The translations under genes were made by a program, and so were the position numbers. A model generated the notes under the pieces. The model ran no database searches, was not told where the DNA came from, and saw nothing but the letters and a program-made list of their open reading frames with translations. Positions 57,253 to 64,000 of a DNA stretch of 64,000 bases are shown piece after piece; the first letter of the stretch is position 1, and every line of letters starts with the position of its first letter. The stretch lies in assembly GCF_024124905.1 (NCBI RefSeq), contig NZ_JAMXST010000002.1, positions 186,001 to 250,000 of the forward strand, written 5' to 3'. Origin of the DNA: Cellulosimicrobium cellulans. Lineage in GTDB: Bacteria; Actinomycetota; Actinomycetes; Actinomycetales; Cellulomonadaceae.

Positions 57253-57292
57253 GACCAGGGTTCCCCTCGCCCGACCAGGGTTCTCCCTCGCG
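57253..57292. repeat. 20-bp direct repeat, two copies
   Basis: GACCAGGGTTC begins both copies (57253 and 57273); the remaining bases differ at two positions. Adjacent to the nhaA stop. Confidence 0.7.
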
Positions 57293-57303
57293 GGGTGGGG
57301 TGC

Positions 57304-58719
57304 TCAGGTGGTCGCCGGTGGGCGCCAGGGGAGGGGTGGGAGCTCGGGCGGGGGGCCGTCGGCGCCGGGGGAGCACAGGGGCCAGCGCTCGCCGACGAAC
57401 CGGAGGGCGAGGGAGCCGAGCACGGCGGCGACGAGCGAGCCGGCGAGGATGCCGATCTTGGCCTGCTCGATGAGCGCCTCGTCGTCGAACGCGAGCTCGG
57501 CGATGAAGAGCGAGATGGTGAAGCCGATGCCGGCGAGGATCGCGCCGCCGAGCAGGTGCGAGTAGCGCACCCTGCCCGGGAGGTCGCCGAGCCCGAGGCG
57601 CAGGGCGAGCGTCGCGGCGCCGAAGATGCCGACGGCGTTGCCCACGACGAGCGCGACGGCGACGCCGATCGTCACGGGCGACGTCGCCGCGGTCCGCAGC
57701 GACTCGGCGTCGAGCTGCACGCCCGCGTTGGCGAGGCCGAACACGGGCACGACGACGTACGCGCTCCACGGGTGCAGGACGCGCTGGAGGCGTTCGCTCG
57801 TGGGCACCGCCGCGCGCGCGGCGAGCTCGGTGAGGTGCTCGCGCTCCGCCGTCGTCTCCTGGGCGAGACGCTTGGCGTACTTGGGCACGACCGCGACGTC
57901 GACGGGACGCGACGAGCGCGACGGGACGAGCAGCCCCACGAGGACGCCGGCGAGCGTCGCGTGGACGCCGGACGCGTAGACCGCGCCCCACAGCGCGATC
58001 CCGACGAGGACGTACGGCGCCAGACGCCACACGCCGAGCCACCGCAGCACGACGATCACGACGACGAGCACGGCGGCGACGAGGAGCCCGGGGAGCCAGA
58101 GGTCGTCGGTGTAGAAGAGCGCCATGACGGTGATGGCGCCGATGTCGTCCACGACGGCGAGCGTGAGGAGGAACAGCCGGAGCTGGTCGGGGCAGCGCGG
58201 TCCGAACAGGGCGAGGATGCCCACGAGGAACGCCGTGTCGGTCGACATGACGATGCCCCATCCGTGCTGCGCGGGCGACCCGGCGTTGAAGGCGACGTAG
58301 ATGAGCGCCGGCACGGCGAGGCCGCCGAGCGCACCGAGCGCAGGCACTGCGACGGTCCGCCGGTTGCGCAGCTCCCCGCTCGTCACCTCGCGGTTGATCT
58401 CGAGCCCGATGACGAGGAAGAACACGGCCATCGCGGCGTCGTTGACCCAGTGGTGCAGGTCCATCTCGAACGACCAGGGCCCGACGTGCCAGCCCGCGGT
58501 CGCCGACCACAGGTCGTCGTAGGCGCCCGACCAGGCGGAGTTGGCCCACACGAGCGCGACGACGGTCGCGACGAGCAGCAGCACCGCGCCGCCCGCCTCT
58601 GTCGCGAGGAACGACCGCAGGGAGGGCGCGACGGGGCGCAGCTGGAAGCGCAGCGGCGGGCCCGGCCGGGCGGGGACGCGGACGATCGGGAACGAGGACG
58701 GCGGAGCGGGCTCGGTCAC
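57304..58719 (-). CDS. nhaA: Na+/H+ antiporter NhaA
   Basis: 471 residues with about 12 membrane helices. Diagnostic segments are FFLVIGLEINREV, GWGIVMSTDTAFLVGIL and LAVVDDIGAITVMALFY, the last holding the DD pair equivalent to the Asp163/Asp164 transport site. It exports Na+ for H+ at the cytoplasmic membrane, helping pH and salt tolerance. GTG 58719 follows GGAGG by 5 nt; the open frame reaches further upstream but into noncoding AT-rich regulatory DNA. A Pro-rich C-terminal tail is present. Confidence 0.95.
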   Translation of the reverse strand: MTEPAPPSSFPIVRVPARPGPPLRFQLRPVAPSLRSFLATEAGGAVLLLVATVVALVWANSAWSGAYDDLWSATAGWHVGPWSFEMDLHHWVNDAAMAVFFLVIGLEINREVTSGELRNRRTVAVPALGALGGLAVPALIYVAFNAGSPAQHGWGIVMSTDTAFLVGILALFGPRCPDQLRLFLLTLAVVDDIGAITVMALFYTDDLWLPGLLVAAVLVVVIVVLRWLGVWRLAPYVLVGIALWGAVYASGVHATLAGVLVGLLVPSRSSRPVDVAVVPKYAKRLAQETTAEREHLTELAARAAVPTSERLQRVLHPWSAYVVVPVFGLANAGVQLDAESLRTAATSPVTIGVAVALVVGNAVGIFGAATLALRLGLGDLPGRVRYSHLLGGAILAGIGFTISLFIAELAFDDEALIEQAKIGILAGSLVAAVLGSLALRFVGERWPLCSPGADGPPPELPPLPWRPPATT

Positions 58720-58888
58720 GGGGCCTCCGGGTGGTCGGGGACGGGCGACGCCCCCGGGCGTCGGACGTGCGAGCGGGGATCTTCGGGCCTTCGGGCCAGC
58801 CCTGGGCCGGCCCTGCGCTGGGACAACTCTTCCGGGCGGGAGTTCCTTCCGCAACGGGCCGGGTGCGGCGGAGTTCTCCACCGCCCTG

Positions 58889-58912
58889 TCCACAGTGTGG
58901 AAAAATTCTTCC
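58889..58912. promoter_or_regulatory. AT-rich paired palindromes, candidate operator
   Basis: TCCACA-G-TGTGGA at 58889-58901 and GGAA-AAATTC-TTCC at 58899-58912 overlap by three bases, just upstream of the -35 at 58920. Such A/T runs are rare in this DNA. A regulator binding here could control nhaA, the purine genes, or both. Confidence 0.45.
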
Positions 58913-58919
58913 GAATCTC

Positions 58920-58948
58920 TTGTGTCCTCGGTCACGCGCTGCTAGCGT
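58920..58948 (+). promoter_or_regulatory. purine-operon promoter
   Basis: -35 TTGTGT at 58920-58925, 17-nt spacer, -10 TAGCGT at 58943-58948. Predicted start about 58955. Confidence 0.7.
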
Positions 58949-59028
58949 CGTGCGTGCCAACGGCGGGCCCGGGCCGAGCGACACGCTCGGTGGTCGACGC
59001 GATCGATCCGACACCGGCAGCTACCTAC

Positions 59029-59110
59029 CAGGCGGAAGTGACAACTCGCCTGCAGCGGCCCGCCGGCCGCCTCCTCCCGGCTCACCGACGAGCCGGACAG
59101 CCGGAGGCGG
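59029..59110 (+). promoter_or_regulatory. structured leader of the guanine deaminase-permease operon
   Basis: Hairpin 1: CAGGCG (59029-59034) with CGCCTG (59047-59052), 12-nt loop. Hairpin 2: CCGCCTCC (59067-59074) with GGAGGCGG (59103-59110), enclosing CCGGCTC/GAGCCGG (59077-59083 with 59090-59096). It may be an attenuator or unknown purine-sensing RNA; it does not match the purine riboswitch consensus as I know it. Confidence 0.45.
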
Positions 59111-59148
59111 AGCACCCGGCGTCGCTGCCCGAACCGTGGAGACTCACC

Positions 59149-59628
59149 ATGGACACTCTTGTCGTGGACGCAGCACACCTGGACCGAGCCGTCGCCCTCG
59201 CGGTCGACAGCGTCGCGAACGCCGGAGGACCCTTCGGCGCCGTGATCGTCACCGCCGACGGGCAGGTGTTCGAGGGCAACAACCGGGTCACGCAGGACAA
59301 CGACCCCACCGCGCACGCCGAGGTCACCGCGATCCGGCGCGCGTGCGCCGCACTCGGCACGTTCGACCTCACCGGCGCGACGCTCTACTCGAGCTGCGAG
59401 CCCTGCCCCATGTGCCTCGCGTCCGCCCTCTGGGCGCGCGTGCAGACCGTGTACTTCGCCGCCGACCGCCACGACGCCGCGAGCGCCGGGTTCGACGACG
59501 CCGAGTTCTACGACTTCTTCGCCGCGGACCCGGCCGACCGGAGCATGCGGGTCGTGCACGAGCGCACGGCCACCGCCACCGCGCCGTTCGACGCGTGGCG
59601 CGTCCTCGAGTCCCGGATCGAGTACTGA
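59149..59628 (+). CDS. nucleoside deaminase, probable guanine deaminase
   Basis: 159 residues. The zinc site of the cytidine-deaminase fold is HAE (H56, E58) and PCPMC (C86, C89). GGPFGAVIV near residues 26-34, EGNNRVTQDNDPTAHAE and AGFDDAEFYDFF near the end resemble bacterial GuaD-type guanine deaminases more than tRNA or cytosine deaminases. It would convert guanine to xanthine in the cytosol. GGAG lies 8 nt before ATG. It is followed by an AzgA-type purine permease, which supports the guanine assignment. Confidence 0.9.
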   Translation: MDTLVVDAAHLDRAVALAVDSVANAGGPFGAVIVTADGQVFEGNNRVTQDNDPTAHAEVTAIRRACAALGTFDLTGATLYSSCEPCPMCLASALWARVQTVYFAADRHDAASAGFDDAEFYDFFAADPADRSMRVVHERTATATAPFDAWRVLESRIEY

Positions 59629-59681
59629 GCGGCCGCGCGGCCGATCAGCACCGCGATCTCGCACCGAAAGGACACAAGGAC

Positions 59682-61172
59682 GTGACCCTCCTCGGCACGC
59701 GGCGGGAGACCGCCGAGAACGACGACGCACGCGGCACCGGCCCGGCCACCGGCCGGCTGGACCGCTTCTTCAGGATCACCGAGCGCGGCTCGACCACGGG
59801 GCGCGAGCTCCGCGGCGGCCTGGTGACCTTCTTCGCGATGGCGTACATCGTCATCCTCAACCCCCTCATCCTCGGCGGGACGAGCGCCGAGAACGCACCC
59901 GTCGACGTCGCGGGCGGGTGGCTCCAGACGGCGCAGGTCGGCGCGATGACCGGCCTCGCCGCCGGCGGCCTGACCATCCTGTTCGGCCTCGTCGCGAACC
60001 TCCCGTTCGCGCTCGCGGCCGGGCTGGGCATCAACTCGTTCCTCGCGGTCGCCGTCATCGGCGACGTGACATGGCCCGAGGCGATGGGGCTCGTGCTCGT
60101 CAACGGCCTGCTCATCGTGCTGCTCGCCGTGACCGGCGCGCGGTCGGCGATCTTCAACGCCGTCCCGCGCCAGCTCAAGGCGGCGATCACCGTCGGCATC
60201 GGCCTGTTCATCGCGTTCATCGGGTTCGTCGACGCGGGGTTCGTCACGCGCACCCCGGGCGGGCCGCCGGTCCAGCTCGGCGACGGCGGCTCGATCACGT
60301 CGGTCCCGACGCTCGTGTTCGTCGTCGGCCTGCTCACCATGGGCATCCTCGTGGCGCGCAAGGTCAAGGGCGGTCTGCTCATCGGTCTCGTCGCGACGAC
60401 CGTCGTCGCGATCGTCGCCGAGTCCGTGCTGCACCTCGGCCCGGCGTCCGACGACAACCCCGGCGGCTGGCACCTCACGGTGCCGACGCTGCCGAGCTCG
60501 CTCGTCTCCGTGCCGGACCTCAGCCTGCTGGGGCAGTTCTCGTTCGGCGCGTTCGACCGGATCGGGGCGCTCGCGGCGACGATGCTCGTGTTCACGCTGT
60601 TCTTCACGAACTTCTTCGACGCGATGGGCACGATGACGGGGCTCGCCAAGCAGGGCGGCCTCGCCGACGCGGACGGCAACTTCCCGCGCATCAAGTCGGC
60701 GCTCGTCGTCGAGGGCGTGGGCGCGGTCGTCGGCGGCGCGACGTCGTCGTCGTCGAACACGGTGTTCGTCGACTCGGCCGCGGGCGTGGGCGAGGGCGCG
60801 CGGACGGGCCTCGCATCCGTCGTCACCGGCGGGCTGTTCCTCGTCGCGATGTTCCTCACGCCGCTCACGGCCGTGGTCCCGATCGAGGTCGCGAGCGCGG
60901 TGCTCGTGGTCGTCGGCGCGATGATGATGGGCCAGATCAAGGAGATCGACCTGACCGACTTCACGGTCACCCTCCCGGTCTTCCTCACGATCGTGACCAT
61001 GCCGCTCACGTACTCGATCGCCAACGGCATCGGGATCGGGTTCGTCACGTGGGTCCTGCTGCGGTTCGCGTGCGGCAAGGCGCGCGACGTCCACCCCCTG
61101 CTGTGGGTGGTCGCGGCCGGGTTCGTCGTGTACTTCGTGCGCGGTCCCCTGACCGCGGTCGTGGGAGGCTGA
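59682..61172 (+). CDS. NCS2-family purine permease (AzgA-like)
   Basis: 496 residues, about 12-13 membrane helices. Motifs FFAMAYIVILNPLIL, GLGINSFLA, GATSSSSNTVFVDSAAGVGEGARTG and MMGQIKEIDLTDFTVTLP identify the AzgA-like adenine/guanine/hypoxanthine group of NCS2 transporters rather than uracil or urate carriers. It imports purine bases with protons. GTG 59682 follows AAGGA closely. The upstream deaminase (53 nt) shares its promoter and leader. A hairpin terminator follows the stop. Confidence 0.92.
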   Translation: MTLLGTRRETAENDDARGTGPATGRLDRFFRITERGSTTGRELRGGLVTFFAMAYIVILNPLILGGTSAENAPVDVAGGWLQTAQVGAMTGLAAGGLTILFGLVANLPFALAAGLGINSFLAVAVIGDVTWPEAMGLVLVNGLLIVLLAVTGARSAIFNAVPRQLKAAITVGIGLFIAFIGFVDAGFVTRTPGGPPVQLGDGGSITSVPTLVFVVGLLTMGILVARKVKGGLLIGLVATTVVAIVAESVLHLGPASDDNPGGWHLTVPTLPSSLVSVPDLSLLGQFSFGAFDRIGALAATMLVFTLFFTNFFDAMGTMTGLAKQGGLADADGNFPRIKSALVVEGVGAVVGGATSSSSNTVFVDSAAGVGEGARTGLASVVTGGLFLVAMFLTPLTAVVPIEVASAVLVVVGAMMMGQIKEIDLTDFTVTLPVFLTIVTMPLTYSIANGIGIGFVTWVLLRFACGKARDVHPLLWVVAAGFVVYFVRGPLTAVVGG

Positions 61173-61192
61173 GCCTCGACATCGACCGCACG

Positions 61193-61230
61193 GCCGACGG
61201 GTCGCCCGCTCCTCCGGGTGGCCCGTCGGC
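61193..61230 (+). terminator. hairpin after the permease
   Basis: Arms GCCGACGGG (61193-61201) and CCCGTCGGC (61222-61230), with CCCG/CGGG pairing inside. 20 nt past the stop. Confidence 0.7.
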
Positions 61231-61256
61231 GTGCACGGGAACGTGGGAGGGCAGGC

Positions 61257-62606
61257 ATGGCCGGGACTGCGCGCGTGAGCGTCGACGAGCACCGCGCGGA
61301 CGTCGCGGCGCTCCTCGCCCCCCTCGTCGAGGCGGCCCGACGGCGCACGCGCACCGAGACCGTCGTCCTCGCCGACGCGCTCGGCCGGGTCCTCGCGGGC
61401 GACCTCGTCGCGCCCGTCGCCGTCCCGCTGTTCCGCAACTCCCAGATGGACGGCTACGCCGTGCGGGCCGCGGACGTCGTCGGGGCGAGCGCGGACGCGC
61501 CCGTCCGGCTCCGCGTCGCGGCCGAGATCCCCGCGGCCCCGGGCGTCCCTGCGCGCCTCGCGCCGGGCACCGCGGCCCGCATCATGACGGGTGCGCCCGT
61601 GCCCGACGGCGCGGACGCCGTCGTCCCCGTCGAGGACACCGTCGCGGGGACCTTCGCGGGCACGTCGCGACCCGACGTCGGCGGTCCCACGGGGGCCGAC
61701 CCGACCGTCCCCGGCGCGAGCCACGCGGTCGAGGTACGGGTGCCACGGTCGGCGGGAGACTTCGTGCGGGAGGCGGGCTCCGACGTCCGGCCCGGCGACG
61801 TGCTCCTCGCGGACGGCACCGTCCTCGCGCCGCACCACCTCGCCGCCGCGGCGGCGTGCGGGGTGGGGGTCGTGCGGGTGGTCGCCCGGCCGCGCGTCGC
61901 CGTCCTGTCGACGGGGTCGGAGCTCGTCGGGCCGGGCGAGACGCCGGGGCCGGGCCAGGTCTTCGACGCCAACGCCGACGCGCTGGGCGCCGCCGTGCGG
62001 CGCGCGGGCGGGGAGGTCGTGCGCACGGCACGCTGCGGCGACGACGCCGCGCGGTTCGCCGCCGTGCTCGCCGAGGCGACCGCGGTCGCAGACCTCGTCG
62101 TCACGTCGGGCGGCGTGTCGCAGGGCGCGTACGAGGTGGTCAAGGACGTGCTCGGGGGCCCCGGTGCCGTCGCCGGTCAGGACGCCGGTCGGGAGGTCGG
62201 CCGGGCGACGTCGCCGGGCGTCACGTTCCGGTCGGTCGCGATGCAGCCCGGCGGGCCGCAGGGGTTCGGCACCGTGCACGGGACGCCCGTGCTCACGTTC
62301 CCCGGCAACCCGGTGAGCGCCCAGGTGTCGTTCGCGATGTTCCTGCGCGAGCCGCTCGAGCGGGCGGCGGGTCTGCCCGGGGCCGAGCGCGTGCGCACGG
62401 CGGTCCTCGCCGAGCCGCTGACCTCGCCCGCGGGGAAGCGACAGCTCCTGCGCGGCGCGACCGGCCCCGACGGCACGGTCCGGGTCGTCGGGGGAGCGGG
62501 GTCGCACCTCGTCGCGTCGATGGCGCGGGCGGACGTGCTCGTGGACGTGCCCGCCGACGTGACAGAGTGGGCCGCCGGGACCGAGGTGGAGGTACGAGAG
62601 CTGTGA
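61257..62606 (+). CDS. moeA: molybdopterin molybdotransferase MoeA
   Basis: 449 residues. Standard order: domain with FRNSQMDGYAVRA, IMTGAPVPDGADAVVPVED, the MoCF-binding part with STGSELV and TSGGVSQGAYEVVKDVL, and FPGNPVSAQVSFAMFL. It inserts molybdate into adenylylated molybdopterin in the cytosol. Residues about 140-160 form a longer Gly/Thr/Pro loop than usual. GGGAGG lies 8 nt before ATG 61257. Overlaps moaE by 4 nt, with moaA a little further on, so this is a molybdenum-cofactor locus. Confidence 0.95.
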   Translation: MAGTARVSVDEHRADVAALLAPLVEAARRRTRTETVVLADALGRVLAGDLVAPVAVPLFRNSQMDGYAVRAADVVGASADAPVRLRVAAEIPAAPGVPARLAPGTAARIMTGAPVPDGADAVVPVEDTVAGTFAGTSRPDVGGPTGADPTVPGASHAVEVRVPRSAGDFVREAGSDVRPGDVLLADGTVLAPHHLAAAAACGVGVVRVVARPRVAVLSTGSELVGPGETPGPGQVFDANADALGAAVRRAGGEVVRTARCGDDAARFAAVLAEATAVADLVVTSGGVSQGAYEVVKDVLGGPGAVAGQDAGREVGRATSPGVTFRSVAMQPGGPQGFGTVHGTPVLTFPGNPVSAQVSFAMFLREPLERAAGLPGAERVRTAVLAEPLTSPAGKRQLLRGATGPDGTVRVVGGAGSHLVASMARADVLVDVPADVTEWAAGTEVEVREL

Positions 62607-63070
62607 GCGAGACGCAGGGCGAGTCCCCGGGGGCGGCCCAGGGCGGGGCGTCCGAGGACGTGAGCCGCGTGACGACGGACGTGCTCGACGACGCGGTGTC
62701 GCGCGCCGTCGAGGACGCGGTCGCGGGCCCCGAGTGCGGCGCCGTCGTGACGTTCCGCGGCGTGGTCCGCGACGTCGACGGCGGCCGTGGCGTGACCCGG
62801 CTCGACTACGAGGCGCACCCCGACGCGACCGCGGTGATCCGACGGTGCGTGGCCGGTGTGGCGGCCGAGACCGGGCTGCGCGTCGCCGCCGTCCACCGGT
62901 ACGGGACCCTGGGGATCGGCGACGTGGCGCTCGTCGCGTCGGCGGCCGCGGGTCACCGCCGTGAGGCGTTCGAGGCGTGCTCGCTGCTCGTCGAGCGCAT
63001 CAAGGCGGAGGTGCCGATCTGGAAGCGGCAGCACTTCGACGACGGCGTCTCGGAGTGGGTCGGGCTGTAG
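62603..63070 (+). CDS. moaE: molybdopterin synthase catalytic subunit MoaE
   Basis: 155 residues. After a disordered N-terminus (1-28) come the MoaE core motifs: GAVVTFRGVVRDVDGG, YEAHPDATAVIRR, HRYGTLGIGDVALV and KAEVPIWKRQHFDDG, with the catalytic lysines. It converts precursor Z to molybdopterin using MoaD-thiocarboxylate; moaD is not in view. GTG 62603 overlaps the moeA stop (GTGA). Ends before a long bidirectional terminator. Confidence 0.95.
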   Translation: MSETQGESPGAAQGGASEDVSRVTTDVLDDAVSRAVEDAVAGPECGAVVTFRGVVRDVDGGRGVTRLDYEAHPDATAVIRRCVAGVAAETGLRVAAVHRYGTLGIGDVALVASAAAGHRREAFEACSLLVERIKAEVPIWKRQHFDDGVSEWVGL

Positions 63071-63112
63071 CGGACCGCGCTCCGGCCACGCCGCCGAACG
63101 GGCCGGCGAACG

Positions 63113-63172
63113 ACGAGAGGCGAGAAGTGGCCCCCGGCTCGGGCCGGGGAGGGACCACTTCTCGCCTCTCGT
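63113..63172. terminator. bidirectional terminator, 18-bp perfect outer stem
   Basis: Arms 63113-63130 and 63155-63172 are exact complements; the loop holds a second CCCCGGC/GCCGGGG stem. It follows the moaE stop by 42 nt. Confidence 0.9.
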
Positions 63173-63267
63173 GCGTCGGGCTGCGGATCCGCCATGCGAC
63201 GACGATGTCGGGCGGGACGCTCCCGGTCTCGCGCTCGTCGCGCGGACCGTGGGTGGGTCGGGTCGGG

Positions 63268-63540
63268 TCAGCGCGTGGTGGGGCGGTTGTCGAGCAGCAT
63301 GCCGATGCCCAGACCGACGGCGGTGCCGAGGACGAGGCCGAACCAGCTCAGCACGACGGTCCCGACGACGGCGCCGATCGCCGCGCCGAGGACGCTCTTG
63401 GTCCCGGCCTTCCAGCTCCCGGAGCGCTCGTCGGTGCGGTAGATCGGCAGCGCGGAGGTGGTGTTGTCCGGCGTCGCCGTGGGCGCGTCGGAGGGTGAGT
63501 TCGCGGGGCGATTGAGGGGTGCAGGGGAGATCGTCGTCAC
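63268..63540 (-). CDS. small membrane protein with glycine-zipper helices
   Basis: 90 residues. Disordered first half rich in Pro/Asn/Ser/Thr, then two hydrophobic, glycine-spaced segments (SVLGAAIGAVVGTVVLSWFGLVLGTAVGLGIGMLL) that could cross the membrane as a hairpin. No family recognised. Two starts are possible: ATG 63549 or GTG 63540. GTG is preferred because TACCAT ends 7 nt upstream of it and overlaps the ATG. The gene lies between moaE and moaA but on the same strand as moaA; a link to molybdenum cofactor is unproven. Confidence 0.65.
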   Translation of the reverse strand: MTTISPAPLNRPANSPSDAPTATPDNTTSALPIYRTDERSGSWKAGTKSVLGAAIGAVVGTVVLSWFGLVLGTAVGLGIGMLLDNRPTTR

Positions 63541-63547
63541 GGCATCC

Positions 63548-63553
63548 ATGGTA
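63548..63553 (-). promoter_or_regulatory. -10 box (TACCAT), leaderless promoter
   Basis: Ends 7 nt before GTG 63540 and overlaps an alternative ATG. Confidence 0.45.
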
Positions 63554-63634
63554 GGAAGGCCCGTCCCGCGTGACCTGGGCAGACGCGTCGCGGTGACCGG
63601 CTTCACCCTATGATCTGCGCCACCGTCGCGACGC

Positions 63635-64000
63635 TCAGCCGCCGATCGCGCCCATGCTGCGCGACGTCGGCGCGAACGCGTCGGCGGCGAGCGTCGGGGC
63701 GTCGCTGCCGTGGGCGAGCGGCTTGCGCCACATGGCGCCCTGCCACGCGCGGGCGAGGGCGTCGTCGCGCTCGTCCTCGGCGAGGTCCGTGGAGCGCAGG
63801 ATCGCGCGCAGGTCGGTCTCGTCGTCGCCGAAGAGGCACGACCGGACCGTGCCCTCGGCGGTGAGGCGCGTGCGGTCGCACGCGCCGCAGAACGAGCGCG
63901 TGACGGACGCGATGATCCCGACGGTCTGGGGTCCGCCGTCGACGAGCCACTCCTCGGCGGGTGCGGACGGGTCGTCGCGGCCGACCTCGAGCAGGTCGAA
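63635..64000 (-). CDS. moaA: GTP 3',8-cyclase MoaA, C-terminal part
   Basis: The last 121 codons are present; the 5' part lies beyond the right edge. The C-terminal iron-sulfur site is clear: [22 protein letters not shown], giving three cysteines (CxxC...C) that bind the GTP-side cluster. MWRKPLAHG and the invariant terminal Gly-Gly (RSMGAIGG) are present, and the Gly-Gly tail is needed for activity in known MoaA. It performs the first step of molybdenum cofactor synthesis. Convergent in role with moeA/moaE, but on the other strand. Confidence 0.95.
   Translation of the reverse strand, partial: FDLLEVGRDDPSAPAEEWLVDGGPQTVGIIASVTRSFCGACDRTRLTAEGTVRSCLFGDDETDLRAILRSTDLAEDERDDALARAWQGAMWRKPLAHGSDAPTLAADAFAPTSRSMGAIGG

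Larger units (their letters stand above)
56552..57303. other. 752-bp repeat-rich gap, no gene supported
   Basis: Contains the 21-bp array, a perfect 26-bp inverted repeat (56678-56775), a 10-bp inverted repeat (56941-56950 with 56989-56998), hairpin ACCAGG/CCTGGT (57001-57016) and a 20-bp direct repeat (57253-57292). Open frames across it are Arg/Pro/Gly-rich and match no family. It looks like decayed or noncoding DNA. Confidence 0.7.
58720..59148. other. divergent intergenic and purine-operon leader region
   Basis: From left to right: nhaA promoter side, a low-G+C island (58889-58920) with two palindromes, a -35/-10 promoter (58920-58948) reading right and about 195 nt of structured leader before the deaminase ATG. 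No ORF is supported. Confidence 0.7.

Noticed and set aside
56648-57565. A 305-codon open frame in the gap before nhaA
   Set aside because: Composition is Arg/Pro/Gly/Ser with no motif, it overlaps repeat structures and runs antisense into nhaA.
59029-59110. Calling the leader a known purine riboswitch
   Set aside because: The conserved junction sequences of the purine class are not visible; I report only structure and context.

Overview
The window is a gene-dense stretch of very high G+C DNA (well above 70 percent by eye) from an actinobacterium. Actinobacteria-restricted genes fix this: WhiB7, mycoredoxin, the AdnA/AdnB nuclease-helicase pair, UvrD2 with an HRDC domain, DUF3107, DUF3152, PPA1309, UPF0182 and a mycothiol-dependent maleylpyruvate isomerase-like protein. 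A multidomain GH18 chitinase, a GH20 hexosaminidase lipoprotein and the general gene style suggest the cellulose/chitin-degrading Micrococcales (Cellulosimicrobium or Cellulomonas type); the genus is inference. I see no insertion sequence, phage, CRISPR array or rRNA. There is one tRNA, the initiator tRNA-Met.

Layout. 0-9.7 kb: end of a membrane-fusion adaptor gene, Mrp ATPase, mycothiol-dependent isomerase-like protein, an MgtE-N/CBS protein coupled to DUF1003, a general-stress membrane protein, aminopeptidase P with an alpha/beta hydrolase, a PHP phosphoesterase and MarC. 9.8-15.9 kb: chitin-related block with GH20 and GH18 genes facing each other, then a FadR-type regulator translationally coupled to a CynX/NimT-type exporter. 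15.9-20.8 kb: DEAD-box helicase, ferritin-like protein, DUF3107, TetR and DUF3152. 20.8-43.1 kb: a block whose order resembles the Mycobacterium tuberculosis Rv3193c-Rv3202c region: adnA-adnB, a small-molecule kinase, nudC, mrx1, uvrD2, whiB7, a ThiF-like protein, a YgjP-type metalloprotease, a DUF2342 zincin-like protein, an SDR, a YlbL-type Lon/PDZ protease, PPA1309 and UPF0182. This is a DNA-repair, redox and antibiotic-response neighbourhood. 43.2-48.1 kb: aldose epimerase, tRNA-fMet, a polar amino-acid ABC transporter and a hemerythrin protein. 48.3-56.6 kb: a Ser/Thr kinase, a YyaL-type thioredoxin-fold protein, a DUF1918-DUF1876 fusion, acylphosphatase, an M15 peptidase, a DUF2235 hydrolase and a DsbA-like protein. 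56.6-57.3 kb: a repeat-rich gap with no gene. 57.3-64 kb: NhaA, a purine salvage pair (guanine deaminase plus AzgA-type permease) behind a long structured leader, then molybdenum-cofactor genes moeA, moaE and the 3' part of moaA.

The most informative regulatory region is the roughly 400-nt whiB7 leader (32.6-33.0 kb). It has a -35/-10 promoter with an AT-rich block against the -35, an upstream ORF, a hairpin at the uORF stop, a pair of competing stems and a strong terminator-like hairpin before whiB7. This fits the ribosome-sensing attenuation described for whiB7/wblC genes. A second genome-wide signal is that 18 genes have a -10 hexamer ending exactly 6 or 7 nt before the start codon, which points to leaderless transcripts and fixes many start sites. 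Other items to check are the 22-bp (48.15-48.28 kb) and 21-bp (56.55-56.65 kb) tandem repeats, a perfect 26-bp inverted repeat at 56.7 kb, and the structured purine-operon leader at 58.95-59.15 kb. I do not see an entire novel multi-gene system that I could defend.
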